Origin: Clostridium cavendishii DSM 21758
GTDB lineage: Bacteria > Bacillota > Clostridia > Clostridiales > Clostridiaceae
Length of the DNA stretch: 64,000 nucleotides
Direction of reading: 5' to 3'
Assembly (NCBI RefSeq): GCF_900141845.1
Contig: NZ_FQZB01000004.1
Location: 227,752 to 291,751, forward strand
Part shown: piece by piece, positions 9,364-18,719 of the stretch
Numbering within the stretch: position 1 is the first letter of the stretch
Layout: each line of letters starts with the position of its first letter
Made by a program: the position numbers and the translations under genes
Notes under the pieces: model-generated
The model's input: only the letters and a program-made list of their open reading frames with translations
Told to the model about the DNA's origin: nothing
Databases searched by the model: none

Positions 9364-9898
9364 AATACTATCGCTCCTTGCATCATTCTAAATTATACTT
9401 TATACCTTTGATTATCATCTACTTGCAAATCTATATTTTAATTAAAAATACTATTTAACTCTTCTTTTTGAAATATCCACCTCCTTAAACTCTGATGTGA
9501 TAAATATTATTTTAATTTTTTATGTTATATTTAATAGTTTTAAATCTCATATGTTATATAAAACCTTTACAATATAAATTCTTACAAAATATTTCTTTAT
9601 GCATTTTTACTTATATTTTAGCAAACTTTACCATAAGTATATTATACCACTCCATATTGTAATAATATGTCTTATTATACGCTTTACTTGTATTTTATTT
9701 TTTCAAATATTTTTTCTTTTTTTACATTTTATACAGAATTTTTTTTTATAATTATTATTTTCCAAATTAATTTAAATTATTGTAAAAAAATAAAAAAATA
9801 AGGAATCTACTTGCTAGTAAACCCCTTTTAAATATAAGTGATAAAAATTTAAAAATTTTTATCACTTATAATTAATCTAATTTTAAAAAATTACTTTA
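9364..9898. other. Intergenic region with promoter-like sites and a terminator
   Basis: Very AT-rich. On the minus strand an extended -10 (TGGTATAAT) near 9644-9652 could serve the fused exporter gene, leaving a leader of about 270 bases. The left-reading terminator of the upstream methyltransferase gene lies at 9834-9869. No coding frame seen. Confidence 0.5.
9834..9869 (-). terminator. Terminator-like hairpin after the O-methyltransferase gene
   Basis: Perfect 17-bp stem (ATAAGTGATAAAAATTT) with a two-base loop; the following minus-strand bases are TA-rich but lack a long T run, so termination may be moderate. Confidence 0.65.
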
Positions 9899-10945
9899 TT
9901 ATATATTAGACAATTTAAATAAATAATTATAACTTGATGAAATACCAAACTTTTGAGCTAATTCGATATTAAATTTAGGTTCTTTACAAATTAATTCGTA
10001 ACCTTCATTTGCAAATAAAAGCTCTAAATCTCTATAAGTACCATCCTTTTCATAAGACAATATTTTGGTTCCTCCATTACTAGCAGGACAAGCATTCGGA
10101 ATAATCATCAAGTATTTAACCTTGTATTTTTTTATTAATGCAATCCATGCTGAAACTGAAGAAAATGTACATTCAGAAAAACTATGAACATTTATGGCTA
10201 TATCAATTTGCTTATTTTTTAATACTTCTTCTATTTCTGGTAATGGAATAACTTTTACTTTTTCTTCTGCTTTTCTATAGCGAATATAAAATTCACTTAA
10301 AAACGTTGATTCTGGTACAGCATCAACACATAAAATTTGCCCTACTTTAGGTAATGCTTGACTTAATCTATAAGCTAAACGACCATATCCAGCTCCAATA
10401 TCTAATATATTTAACTCTTCCCAATCATAAATACCAAGATTGTTTTCTAAAAAATATATTTCAAGTATTGAATCTAACAAATCTCTAGTAATTAATTTAT
10501 CATCCTTTACCTTAACAGTATATGGAGAAAATGCATCATCTTCTGTTAATTTATCTAATAAATTTAATTTATCAATAGACTTTATATAATACCAAGTTAA
10601 TAAATAATTAATATCAAAGTTCATGTCTCTAATCTGCCATATATATCCTGAATCTGCTCTAAAAGACTGAAAATCTATTTCTTTTTCAGTATATTCTTCT
10701 TTCCAAAGTGAATGATCTATTATACCATTTTTACAATTTTTGTATTCCTGCTTTAATTCTAACAATTTTGTATTGTTAGAATTAAGATATAAAATATCCT
10801 CCTTACTAAGATTAGATGTTGATTTTTTTTCATCATCGCTTCCAATATGAATACGCTGTAAAAAAAGTTCTAGTTTATCTTTTTTTATAAATTGGTATGC
10901 CTCCTTATCACACAATTCTGATATAAAAGAATAAATGTCTTTCAT
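9899..10945 (-). CDS. Putative sugar O-methyltransferase, SAM-dependent
   Basis: Protein of 348 residues with a class I methyltransferase core in the second half. SAM-binding motif I is LNILDIGAGYGRLAYRL (about residues 178-194), followed by an acidic position VDAVPES and a later INVHSFSECT motif. The N-terminal 170 residues are helical and acidic and probably form the substrate domain, as in 'putative sugar O-methyltransferase' proteins of glycan or natural-product clusters. Start supported by AAAGGAGGGG. It has its own terminator, so it is not co-transcribed with the exporter downstream, although the pairing of an O-methyltransferase with a peptide exporter is suggestive. Substrate unknown. 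Confidence 0.7.
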   Translation of the reverse strand: MKDIYSFISELCDKEAYQFIKKDKLELFLQRIHIGSDDEKKSTSNLSKEDILYLNSNNTKLLELKQEYKNCKNGIIDHSLWKEEYTEKEIDFQSFRADSGYIWQIRDMNFDINYLLTWYYIKSIDKLNLLDKLTEDDAFSPYTVKVKDDKLITRDLLDSILEIYFLENNLGIYDWEELNILDIGAGYGRLAYRLSQALPKVGQILCVDAVPESTFLSEFYIRYRKAEEKVKVIPLPEIEEVLKNKQIDIAINVHSFSECTFSSVSAWIALIKKYKVKYLMIIPNACPASNGGTKILSYEKDGTYRDLELLFANEGYELICKEPKFNIELAQKFGISSSYNYLFKLSNI

Positions 10946-11231
10946 TTGTATTACCCCTCCTTTTATTCTTGATTTAAATTTATTTTAATTTATTAAAAAC
11001 ATTATTATAATTTTTGATTATATTTTATTTATAAGGTTATTAGCCTTTCTAGTATCAGAATACATCTATTCCCATTTTATGTCAATTAACTGCTTGTAAT
11101 ATTTTCCCATCTTATTTATAACATTTCATTTTCATACCATAAGTTTTCTTTATAAACTTATTTTTATAACAAACCTTATTTATAAAAGATCCCTTTATAA
11201 ATGTCAAAAAATGCTTACATATATAAAAAAC

Positions 11232-11272
11232 AACCTGCATCATGTTGGTCAAAATTCAACATGATACAGGTT
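11232..11272 (-). terminator. Strong hairpin followed by T run
   Basis: Arms AACCTGCATCATGTTG and CAACATGATACAGGTT pair over 16 positions with one mismatch. On the minus strand the sequence continues GTTTTTTAT. It lies 420 bases past the pseudogene and may end a readthrough or short unannotated transcript starting near 11480. Confidence 0.6.
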
Positions 11273-11589
11273 ATTCATAATTTAACTTTATTAAGTTGTT
11301 AACTATAATTCTTGAAAAAATTATTTATTATTCTTTATTTATTTTAAAAAATCAAACTCTAATTTAATTATCTCGCCCATATGAACTTCTTGGCGATATA
11401 TTATTCCTAAAACATTTTCATATTTATACATTCATTTTCCCTATAAATTACTATTTATGTTGTAGTAAATTGTAACATATTTATAAATATTTCACCATTA
11501 AAAAATATTATTATGCTTATCATTTTATTTATAATCCTCCAAAATATTTATTTAGCTAAATTTATAACCATAAATACTTTTCTATAAAT

Positions 11590-11635
11590 AAAAAAACTCT
11601 TTCTTAACTAATTTTATTAGTATAAGAAAAAGTTT
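11590..11635 (-). terminator. Terminator of the metallo-hydrolase pseudogene
   Basis: Minus strand: AAACTTTTTCTTA pairs with TAAGAAAGAGTTT, with inner ACTAAT/ATTAGT, then a T run. The stem shares most of its sequence with the topB terminator at 25399-25442. Confidence 0.85.
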
Positions 11636-11689
11636 CATTATTAGATTTCAAACAGTTTCCTCATAAAATTGGCATCTGTAGACTTAATA

Positions 11690-12504
11690 TTATAATTTTT
11701 CTAGCATCTCATAACTCAATGTACGAAATACCTGACAATAATTTTGAAATCCATCTTGTCCGATAATATAAATATTGGGCATATAGTTCATTCTTGTTTT
11801 TGAATACATAATACGTTCCAATCCATTATCTACAGCTGTATGATTGCTTAAAGCCACATCTACTTTTTTTCCAATTGCTTCAGTGATAAAGTAATCCAAT
11901 GAATCTAGATATTGTTTCACTTCATTCTTTGTCCATGGTGGTGTCGTACCTCCCCATAATGCTGCCATATGTGTTTCACCAACTTCTTCTACGGGAAATA
12001 TATAACTTAAGCCTCCTGGAGTATGACCAGGAGTACTGTAAACATATATTGTTTTATCACCTAATGTTATGGTATCACCATCCTGAATATAAGTATTAAT
12101 TTTGTAATCTTTCCACGTTTCCGGTCTATCAGGCTTTGTTGGATTTTTTTCCAAAAAATATCATCTACTTTAGAAAGATATGTATCAACATAATAGTTTT
12201 CAACAAACCATCTTCCACATCCTGTATGATCAACATGTCCATGCGTCAAAACCAGTTTTTTTATTGTATCAGGATTCCATCCTACATCTTTAATCGCATT
12301 TACTATTGCTTCAAAAGCCTTTTTTCCCGGCCAAATGGCGTCTATTATTATCAATCCATCACTTGTCTTTAATACAAAACAATTTGTTTGTTTTTGTGCA
12401 ACAATTAGCAAATCGTCAAAAATCTTAGCATGAATAAAAAATGACATATCCTCCATTGCTTTGATTGTTTCTTTCGTAATAACTGGTTTATTTAATCTAT
12501 TCAT
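11690..12504 (-). pseudogene. MBL-fold metallo-hydrolase, single-base frameshift
   Basis: Two overlapping frames together encode one metallo-beta-lactamase-fold protein. The first part (ATG at 12504, ribosome site GAGGAG just upstream) holds the metal motif LTHGHVDHTG; the second (to 11690) holds the next ligand in STPGHTPGG and the C-terminal region. The frame breaks near 12143-12160, where the minus strand has T6 followed by GG and A7: one extra base in either run would restore DDIFWKKNPTKPDRPE. The GTG at 12516 that opens the longest frame lies inside the ribosome site and is not the start. Either a true pseudogene or a homopolymer sequencing error. Substrate class (lactonase, sulfatase or other) cannot be told. 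Confidence 0.75.
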
Positions 12505-12839
12505 TTTAATATACACTCCTCTGTACAGTATTAATTTTATAGTTGTACAGAGGATAAGCGATTCTTTGGATGCATACGCAAAAATATCGTCAAGACTTCA
12601 CCTTCCCTACAAAATTACTATTTATCTTTTAATGGATTATAACATATTTATAAATCCAAAACTATTTAATCTCAATTTTAAAGTTATAATTATATTATTT
12701 CTTCATTTATTTTTTTAATAAGCATGCTTTATTCTCATTTATCATATTCTTCAAAAACACAGTAATGATTTCTTTTAAGTTCACTGGAACAAATGATAAC
12801 TGATTACGAGATTCATAGATTGTATTATAGAAATTCTTA
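12505..12839. other. Intergenic region with candidate promoter for the metallo-hydrolase
   Basis: On the minus strand an extended -10, TATGTTATAATCC, lies near 12639-12651 with only a weak -35 (TAGTTT) 17 bases upstream. The rest is AT-rich; no coding frame or strong hairpin was found, including no clear terminator for the histidine kinase gene that ends at 12840. Confidence 0.45.
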
Positions 12840-13934
12840 TCAATTAATTGGTAATTTTATTTTAAACTCTGTTTTTCTCTTAGAACTTGTAACCTCTATA
12901 TTTCCTCCATGTAGCTCTACTATAGCTTCTACAATTGCAAGTCCAATCCCAGTTCCCTCTTTTTTATCACAAGTTTTCTCCACCCTATATAATCTTTTGA
13001 ATAAATTTTTCAAATTTTCTTCTTCTATTATTTCTCCATAATTTATGAAGCTAACTGCAGCCATATCATTTTCTTTTTCTATATTTATATCAAAATACCT
13101 TCCATCGCTTCCATACTTAATAGAATTAGATATTATATTTTCAAATGCCCTGACTAACAAAATAGCATCTCCATTTATCATCAAATGCATATCTCTTGAA
13201 AATATTCTATATTCCATATCATTACTTTCAAAAGCAGGTATGAATCCCATAGTAGCTTGTTCTATTAACTGTTGCAAATATATATTAGATTTATTTACTT
13301 TCACATCTCCATTACTTATTTTTGTAAACTCAAAAAGTTGATCTACTGAACTCTTTAATTCCTTTGCCTTACTTAGTGATACTTCACAATAATGGTTTAA
13401 TTCATCATCATTTTTATATTTTTTATTTGCAATTAATTCTAAAAAACCTAGAATTGATGTAAGAGGAGTCCTTAAATCATGAGATAAATTTGTAATCAAG
13501 TTATTCTTTTGCTTTTCCCATTGCCTCTCCTTGTTCATAAGTTCTTTTATACTATATGCCATTTTATTAATATCTGAAGCTAATATTCCTAATTCATTCT
13601 TTGCTTTAACCGGTATATTTATCTCAAGCTCTCCATTAGCTACTCTATTTACATTCTGTGATATTTCTTCTATATAATTAGTAATTTTATTCATTCTCTT
13701 TATAAATATCAAACACATGAATAATATAAAAAGCATGAAAATTCCTATAATAAAACTTAACATAAAGCAACTACTTGTATTATATGCATCAATAAATTTC
13801 ATATAAATTCTTGGAATTAAGATATGTACTCCAAGAATTATTGAAAAAATCATCAATAATGTTACTATTATAGATAATATTGCAGATATAAAAAAGTTTA
13901 TAAGTATATTGTATTTAATACTACTACTCTTCAA
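12840..13934 (-). CDS. Sensor histidine kinase (VanS-like)
   Basis: Protein of 364 residues: two membrane segments (about 12-37 and 52-76) with a very short extracellular loop, a HAMP linker, a dimerisation domain with phospho-acceptor His in NLSHDLRTPL, and an ATPase domain with the N box (ENIISNSIKYG) and GTGIGLAIVEAIVELHGG. The short sensor loop is typical of intramembrane-sensing or partner-dependent kinases answering to cell-wall antibiotics. Its start overlaps the end of the response-regulator gene by 11 bases, so the two are translationally coupled. Ligand unknown; the neighbouring serine hydrolase suggests a cell-envelope signal. Confidence 0.9.
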   Translation of the reverse strand: MKSSSIKYNILINFFISAILSIIVTLLMIFSIILGVHILIPRIYMKFIDAYNTSSCFMLSFIIGIFMLFILFMCLIFIKRMNKITNYIEEISQNVNRVANGELEINIPVKAKNELGILASDINKMAYSIKELMNKERQWEKQKNNLITNLSHDLRTPLTSILGFLELIANKKYKNDDELNHYCEVSLSKAKELKSSVDQLFEFTKISNGDVKVNKSNIYLQQLIEQATMGFIPAFESNDMEYRIFSRDMHLMINGDAILLVRAFENIISNSIKYGSDGRYFDINIEKENDMAAVSFINYGEIIEEENLKNLFKRLYRVEKTCDKKEGTGIGLAIVEAIVELHGGNIEVTSSKRKTEFKIKLPIN

Positions 13935-14619
13935 TTTTGTATCCCACTCCCCATACTGTCTCTACTATTTTAGGTTCCTTAGGATTATCCTCTAACTTTT
14001 CTCTTAATCTCCATATATGAACCATAACAGTATTATTACCCTCAAAATATTTTTCCTTCCAAATCTCTTTAAATATATCCTCAGCGCTAAACACTTTTCC
14101 TTTGTTACTAGCTAAAAGTAATAATATATCATATTCTGTTGGTGTTAATTTTAACTCTGTGCCAAATAAGTGAACTTTATGATTTCTTTTATTTATACTA
14201 ATACCTTTTACTTCAATAATATCTTCATTATCAATTAAACTGTTATTTTGATTAAGATATACGTATCTTCTTATTTGAGCTTTAACTCTAGCAAGCAATT
14301 CTATTGTACTAAATGGCTTTACCATATAATCATCAGCACCTGTTGATAATCCTTGTATCTTATCCATTTCTTGACCTTTTGCACTAACCATTATAATTGG
14401 AATATTATAATCTTTTCTAATCTTCATACAAACTTGTAATCCATTTATTCCTGGCATCATTATATCTAAAATTACAAGATGAATTTTTTCTGTATTTATT
14501 ATATTAATTGCATCCACTCCATTTATAGCTTTAAAGACATTATAACCATCATTTAATAGGTATACTTCCATAAGTTCAATTATTTCTACTTCATCATCTA
14601 CAATAAGCACATTAAACAT
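13924..14619 (-). CDS. OmpR-family response regulator (VanR-like)
   Basis: Protein of 231 residues with an N-terminal receiver domain (acidic pair near 9-10, phospho-acceptor Asp in LVILDIMMPG, conserved Lys in DYMVKPFS) and a C-terminal winged helix (LKLTPTEYDILLLLASNKG, and IVETVWGVGYKIEE at the end). It binds DNA when phosphorylated by the kinase encoded directly downstream. Start supported by AAAGGAGAT. An extended -10 promoter sits about 40 bases upstream, so the pair can be expressed separately from the serine hydrolase gene before it. Confidence 0.93.
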   Translation of the reverse strand: MFNVLIVDDEVEIIELMEVYLLNDGYNVFKAINGVDAINIINTEKIHLVILDIMMPGINGLQVCMKIRKDYNIPIIMVSAKGQEMDKIQGLSTGADDYMVKPFSTIELLARVKAQIRRYVYLNQNNSLIDNEDIIEVKGISINKRNHKVHLFGTELKLTPTEYDILLLLASNKGKVFSAEDIFKEIWKEKYFEGNNTVMVHIWRLREKLEDNPKEPKIVETVWGVGYKIEE

Positions 14620-14656
14620 AAATCTTATCTCCTTTATTAAACATTTTTCTTCAAGA

Positions 14657-14665
14657 ATTATACCA
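14657..14665 (-). promoter_or_regulatory. Extended -10 promoter of the response regulator
   Basis: Minus-strand TGGTATAAT in the 72-base gap between the serine hydrolase and regulator genes, 38 bases before the regulator ATG. No good -35 box, as is common with extended -10 sites. Confidence 0.55.
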
Positions 14666-14691
14666 TATTTTAAAATAATGAATATTTATTT

Positions 14692-16653
14692 TTATATTTT
14701 GAACCCTAAAAAGTTAAAATAATATATAAACCATATAAAAACAAAATTAATTACAGTTAATGTTGTAAAATATATTTTTTCTACTTTTGTACATCTATTT
14801 TTAACCCATATATATATTAAAATAAATCCTCCGCTTATACTTAAAACTGTTGCTACTATTAGAAATCCTAAAAAGATATAAAGTAAATATCCAAAAGTAA
14901 AGTCATTAATACTAATCATAGACATTGCCATTATAGTTGCTCCAAGCATTCCAATTATATTGAACATACTAATAATTAAATTTACTCTCCTAATTAAATT
15001 AAGGCTCTTACAACTTTTATTCCTTATTTTTTTAATTTTTCTTTTTATAATTAAAATTATTGTTCCAATTATATTTATAATAAACATGATCATAGCTATA
15101 GCAAATATACCTATATTAAAATTTACTTCATCAAAAAAACTTATCTTTTCAAAAGAATTTTCACTTATGTCATTAAATGCATAAGTTACTTTACCTTTAT
15201 CATCTACCTTAAATGTAAAATCTCCCCTACCATCCTCTCTTGCAAATACGCCGTCTTTAATTTGCACAAGATTTGTAGTAATCTCCTCCTTAGCCTGAGT
15301 ATACTCTTTAAGTGTCAATGTACCATCTTTATTATCTTTAATTTTCATATTTATATCAGGCATAAATAAAACACCAAGCTTCATAATATTACTTTTTGAT
15401 ATTCCATCATAACTTCTATATGTTCCTTCATATTTACTAAAATCTTGAGATGAATTTTTATGTGTTTCTTTAAACTTATCATTCTTGCTAGGATAAAATT
15501 CATTTAAAAACGCTTCCTCAAAGTTAAATGGAAGTGGATTTAATGAATTTGTTGCAACATATATTCCTAAATTCTCCTTTGGCATTAGAAATAATGTAGT
15601 AGTACTTCCTGCTATTAATGCGCCTTCATGTTTTAATATTTCTTGTCCATTTCTATTGCTTCTTATGAATCCATATCCCATTCCAGGTAAACTATCATTA
15701 TTTGAAAATTGCTTATTCTTCATTATTGTTGATGTTTTTTCACTTAAAATTTTCTTTCCTTGAAACTCTCCATTATTTAAGTGAGCCATCATAAAATTTT
15801 CCATATCTTTAACTGTCGCATTTACTCCAGAAGATCCAGAAGTATATTGATATCTTAAAGGACTTTCTTCATAATCCCCATCTACTCCTCCATACCCATA
15901 GCACTTAACTACATTATTATCTTTTAATCTAACTAAACTATTATCCATTTTTAAAGGTTCTAATATGTTTTTCTTTATATATTCCTCATAACTGATACCA
16001 GAAGCTTTTTCTATAACATACCCTAGAAGATTATAACCTTGATTGGAATATCTACTAACAGTATTAGGCTCTCTTACTACAATAGGCTTATGATTATCAA
16101 AATAATACTCCTGTGATTTTATTAACTTTTCATCATTAGTACCACCATTAAGTTCACTAGCTTCATCAACTCCACTAGAATGAGTTAACAAATTACTACA
16201 TGTGACTGGTTCTTTATAATTGTTTATGACTTTATAAGGTTTTATATATTTATCAATATTCTCGTTTAAATCTATTTTTTCAGTTTCTTGTAATTGCATT
16301 ATAGCTGTTGCAGTAAACAATTTACTTACGGATCCAGCTGGAAACACTGTTTTATCAGGATCCACTAACACCTTACTCTTTACATCACTATAACCATATC
16401 CTTTTTTTAATATTTCCTTTCCATCTTTAACAACAGCTATTGCTACACCAGGAACAGAATATTTACTCATATTTTTCTTAAAAAATTCATCCATAAACTG
16501 TTGTAACTCAGCACTATTATTAATATCTAAATGTTTTTTAACTTCTTCTTTATTATTTTTCACTTCACTAGCAAAAGTATTGTTACTTATACCTAGCATT
16601 ATAAAAATAGTACTTAATAATATAGCTATACCTCTTTTTATTTTTATCTTCAT
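14692..16653 (-). CDS. Membrane serine hydrolase (beta-lactamase/PBP4* fold)
   Basis: Protein of 653 residues. Signal peptide 1-29, extracellular class-C beta-lactamase-like domain (about 50-370) with S108-x-x-K111 (AGSVSKLF), YSN in the second box, and HEG as the third; an all-beta middle domain (about 395-500); then four to five membrane segments to the C-terminus. This architecture is common in Firmicutes, where members are annotated as beta-lactamase-related or D-aminopeptidase-like; the substrate is unknown. ATG at 16653 is chosen because AAGGAG sits 9 bases upstream; the longer frame starts inside that site. It precedes a VanRS-like pair, which may sense a peptide or wall fragment that this enzyme acts on. 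Confidence 0.85.
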   Translation of the reverse strand: MKIKIKRGIAILLSTIFIMLGISNNTFASEVKNNKEEVKKHLDINNSAELQQFMDEFFKKNMSKYSVPGVAIAVVKDGKEILKKGYGYSDVKSKVLVDPDKTVFPAGSVSKLFTATAIMQLQETEKIDLNENIDKYIKPYKVINNYKEPVTCSNLLTHSSGVDEASELNGGTNDEKLIKSQEYYFDNHKPIVVREPNTVSRYSNQGYNLLGYVIEKASGISYEEYIKKNILEPLKMDNSLVRLKDNNVVKCYGYGGVDGDYEESPLRYQYTSGSSGVNATVKDMENFMMAHLNNGEFQGKKILSEKTSTIMKNKQFSNNDSLPGMGYGFIRSNRNGQEILKHEGALIAGSTTTLFLMPKENLGIYVATNSLNPLPFNFEEAFLNEFYPSKNDKFKETHKNSSQDFSKYEGTYRSYDGISKSNIMKLGVLFMPDINMKIKDNKDGTLTLKEYTQAKEEITTNLVQIKDGVFAREDGRGDFTFKVDDKGKVTYAFNDISENSFEKISFFDEVNFNIGIFAIAMIMFIINIIGTIILIIKRKIKKIRNKSCKSLNLIRRVNLIISMFNIIGMLGATIMAMSMISINDFTFGYLLYIFLGFLIVATVLSISGGFILIYIWVKNRCTKVEKIYFTTLTVINFVFIWFIYYFNFLGFKI

Positions 16654-16747
16654 AAACACCAACTCCTTAATTATTTTGTAATTTCATTTTATATGAAGAC
16701 AAATTTTAAATTTTAACTTTTTTCTTACGAAAAATTAAAGTTTATAT

Positions 16748-16801
16748 AAAAAAAGAGAATATCTATTCTAATGATAAAAAATCATTTGTAGATACTCTCT
16801 T
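16748..16801 (-). terminator. Terminator of the zinc-ribbon gene
   Basis: Arms AAGAGAATATCTA and TAGATACTCTCTT (one mismatch) plus inner AATGAT/ATCATT, followed on the minus strand by seven T. Confidence 0.85.
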
Positions 16802-16929
16802 CCTTTTATAATTACACAATTACAGAAATGTGATAAGAATATTATACCTTTAGAAATTATTTATGAGATTAATCACTAAAAACCTTTATAAAATCCCTTT
16901 CAATATTCTCTATACTTTCATATACTTGT

Positions 16930-17283
16930 TCAAGCCCTAACAACTTTTCCAAAAATACTTTTTGTTCCATTGTTAATTCTGCAACACAATATGTCCCTAA
17001 CTTTTTGACCACATTGTAAACAAAATTTTGAACCTGCTGGTATTTGAGCTCTACATTTACTGCAACTTATAGTACCTTGAGGTGCTATAGGTTCATTATA
17101 CATAGGTGTATTGTTATATTGCTTTCGATAATTATTTTTATTCCTACTTGAATAACTTCTTGAACCAATCATATCAAACAAATTCCCTAAAAGCCCTTTC
17201 TTTTGATAGTGTTTACTTCCATTATTCCCATTTCTATAATGATTTCTGTTTGATGATCCTGAAGATCTTGATGAAAAACTCAT
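16930..17283 (-). CDS. Small zinc-ribbon protein, C-terminus probably frameshifted
   Basis: Protein of 117 residues: a low-complexity Ser/Arg/Asn-rich N-terminus (1-70), then a zinc ribbon CSKC-x11-CLQC near 74-92. After the ribbon the frame gives an unremarkable Cys/Arg-rich tail. Dropping one A from the run of five after CGQ would instead give a charged helical tail ending in NIERDFIKVFSD, with a stop at 16869-16871, closer to the terminator. I think that is the ancestral form. Function unknown; zinc-ribbon adaptors of this sort often bind RNA or other proteins. Ribosome site is weak (AGAGAGAT). Confidence 0.6.
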   Translation of the reverse strand: MSFSSRSSGSSNRNHYRNGNNGSKHYQKKGLLGNLFDMIGSRSYSSRNKNNYRKQYNNTPMYNEPIAPQGTISCSKCRAQIPAGSKFCLQCGQKVRDILCCRINNGTKSIFGKVVRA

Positions 17284-17444
17284 ATTTTTATCTCTCTTTC
17301 TTCTTTTTTATTTTAATCAAGTTATACTTAGCACTTTTTTATACTATATATTGCTTCTACTTTGTGTTTCCTTGTATATACTTTGTAGTATTATTCCACA
17401 AACAACTAATGTTATTAATAATATTACAGTAATAATTATTCCTT

Positions 17445-18110
17445 TTACTTTCTATTCTCAAATCCCTTCTCTGGAGCCCATTCACATTTCCCTGGAAGTG
17501 TGTATTTACAATTGCAACAATCATCCCCATCACCTAAAGTTTTTGTACGTTCAAACCCTGTACCCATATAATGTGCAAAAAGATAATCCATTCTACACAT
17601 CATAGGAAATAGCCCCATAGCATCAAACTTCTTGCAAAGCTTAATCATTCCACATTCATAAATATCAATTTCAAAGGTTGTTTTGCTAATATTTCTACAC
17701 CGTATTTTCCAATCAAATTTATGAACCTCATTTTTAAGTGATAATGTTTCATGTTTTGGAGATTTTTTTATAAAGTCACCTATATACTTCCTTACTATTA
17801 ATTTCATAAATATTTTAGGGATAGGCTTAACAAGTGTTTCATTCATCTCCCATATCATTTTATTTGCATCTTCACTTTTAAGTCCAAGCTCTAAATAAGC
17901 TTTGTACCATGCAATATATGATGGGCAAAAATAATAACTTACATTAAAAATACTATCACCTATATTAGGCACTTCATCTATTATACTTTCCAAATTATCC
18001 TTTGATAATTTACAAAATGTTTTATAAAATTCTTTTGAATACTCATTAATAATAGTTCTTCTTGAAGTCCACAAAGCTACCTTAAAATTCATATATATTT
18101 TATTTTTCAT
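17445..18110 (-). CDS. L-2-amino-thiazoline-4-carboxylate hydrolase-like protein
   Basis: Protein of 221 residues resembling the ATC-hydrolase family (Pfam PF14196), named after a Pseudomonas enzyme that opens a thiazoline ring on the way to cysteine. Supporting features are its size, the conserved Cys/Met-rich CRMDYLFAH segment and the signature TLGDGDDCCNCKYTLPGKCEW near the end. Most clostridial members have no tested activity. It overlaps the methyltransferase gene before it by 11 bases, so the two proteins are made together and may act on one small molecule. Sixteen bases before its ATG is a GGGGG stretch that can serve as ribosome site. Confidence 0.7.
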   Translation of the reverse strand: MKNKIYMNFKVALWTSRRTIINEYSKEFYKTFCKLSKDNLESIIDEVPNIGDSIFNVSYYFCPSYIAWYKAYLELGLKSEDANKMIWEMNETLVKPIPKIFMKLIVRKYIGDFIKKSPKHETLSLKNEVHKFDWKIRCRNISKTTFEIDIYECGMIKLCKKFDAMGLFPMMCRMDYLFAHYMGTGFERTKTLGDGDDCCNCKYTLPGKCEWAPEKGFENRK

Positions 18111-18702
18111 TTACAGCAACCCCCATATATACATACCCTGTAATAGATTTTGGAAAAATATTGACCCGCTTAATATTACCCTCTACCTTAAACCTATTAT
18201 TTTCCAATATCTCAAAATGATTTCTGTTAACATTGCATCCACCTGCAAATATATTGAAAATAGGATTTGATATCTCCTGTAGCAACTGTACACTTTTTAT
18301 ATCAGCCCGACCATGTTCTAAAAAAATCAAAATTCCATTTGGTTTTAAAACTCGTTTAATTTCTTGTAATGACTTTTCCAAATTAGTTATACTACATAGA
18401 CAAAATGTACTAACTACAGTTTCAAAAGTGTTCTCCTTAAATGCTATATTATCAGCTGACATATTATAAAAATCTACTTTAACTTTACTCTTAGGTAATA
18501 TACGAACATAATTATCAATTGCTGTAATACGTTCTACACTATCTGGATATAAATCAAGATTTAGTCCTGTTCCTATACCAATTTCAAGTATTTCACCTTT
18601 TGCACAACTAAGCGCTTTTCGCCTTAATTCTATTATTTCCTTGTTACCAATATTTTTATTTATTAAAAAAGGAAATATATTTTTATAGTAATAATTTAGC
18701 AT
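18100..18702 (-). CDS. Class I SAM-dependent methyltransferase (UbiE/MenG-like)
   Basis: Protein of 200 residues with the full Methyltransf_11 core: motif I GEILEIGIGTGLNLDLYP (about 34-51), acidic residue in AIDNYVRI, motif ETVVSTFCLCSI and post-motif VLKPNGILIFLEHGR. It resembles small phosphatidylethanolamine or quinone methyltransferase-like proteins of Firmicutes. The ribosome site GGAGTG precedes the ATG. The next gene overlaps it by 11 bases. The P-type ATPase gene ends 17 bases upstream, so readthrough from the NiCo-regulated promoter could express all three genes; no terminator lies between. Confidence 0.8.
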   Translation of the reverse strand: MLNYYYKNIFPFLINKNIGNKEIIELRRKALSCAKGEILEIGIGTGLNLDLYPDSVERITAIDNYVRILPKSKVKVDFYNMSADNIAFKENTFETVVSTFCLCSITNLEKSLQEIKRVLKPNGILIFLEHGRADIKSVQLLQEISNPIFNIFAGGCNVNRNHFEILENNRFKVEGNIKRVNIFPKSITGYVYMGVAVNEK

Positions 18703-18719
18703 ACTATTTTCACTCCACT

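Larger units (their letters stand above)
10946..11689. other. Intergenic region with two hairpins
   Basis: Contains a terminator for the metallo-hydrolase pseudogene (11594-11635) and a second hairpin (11232-11272). A minus-strand TATGTTACAAT-like promoter string near 11470-11482 resembles one upstream of the pseudogene at 12640-12655. No credible coding frame. Confidence 0.5.

Noticed and set aside
12143..12160. Programmed -1 frameshift in the metallo-hydrolase
   Set aside because: The slippery heptamer does not fit well in the incoming frame and no pseudoknot or stem follows; an indel is simpler.
12461..12718. Plus-strand 85-codon hydrophobic frame opposite the metallo-hydrolase start
   Set aside because: Lies over the real ribosome site and promoter of the minus-strand gene; no ribosome site of its own.
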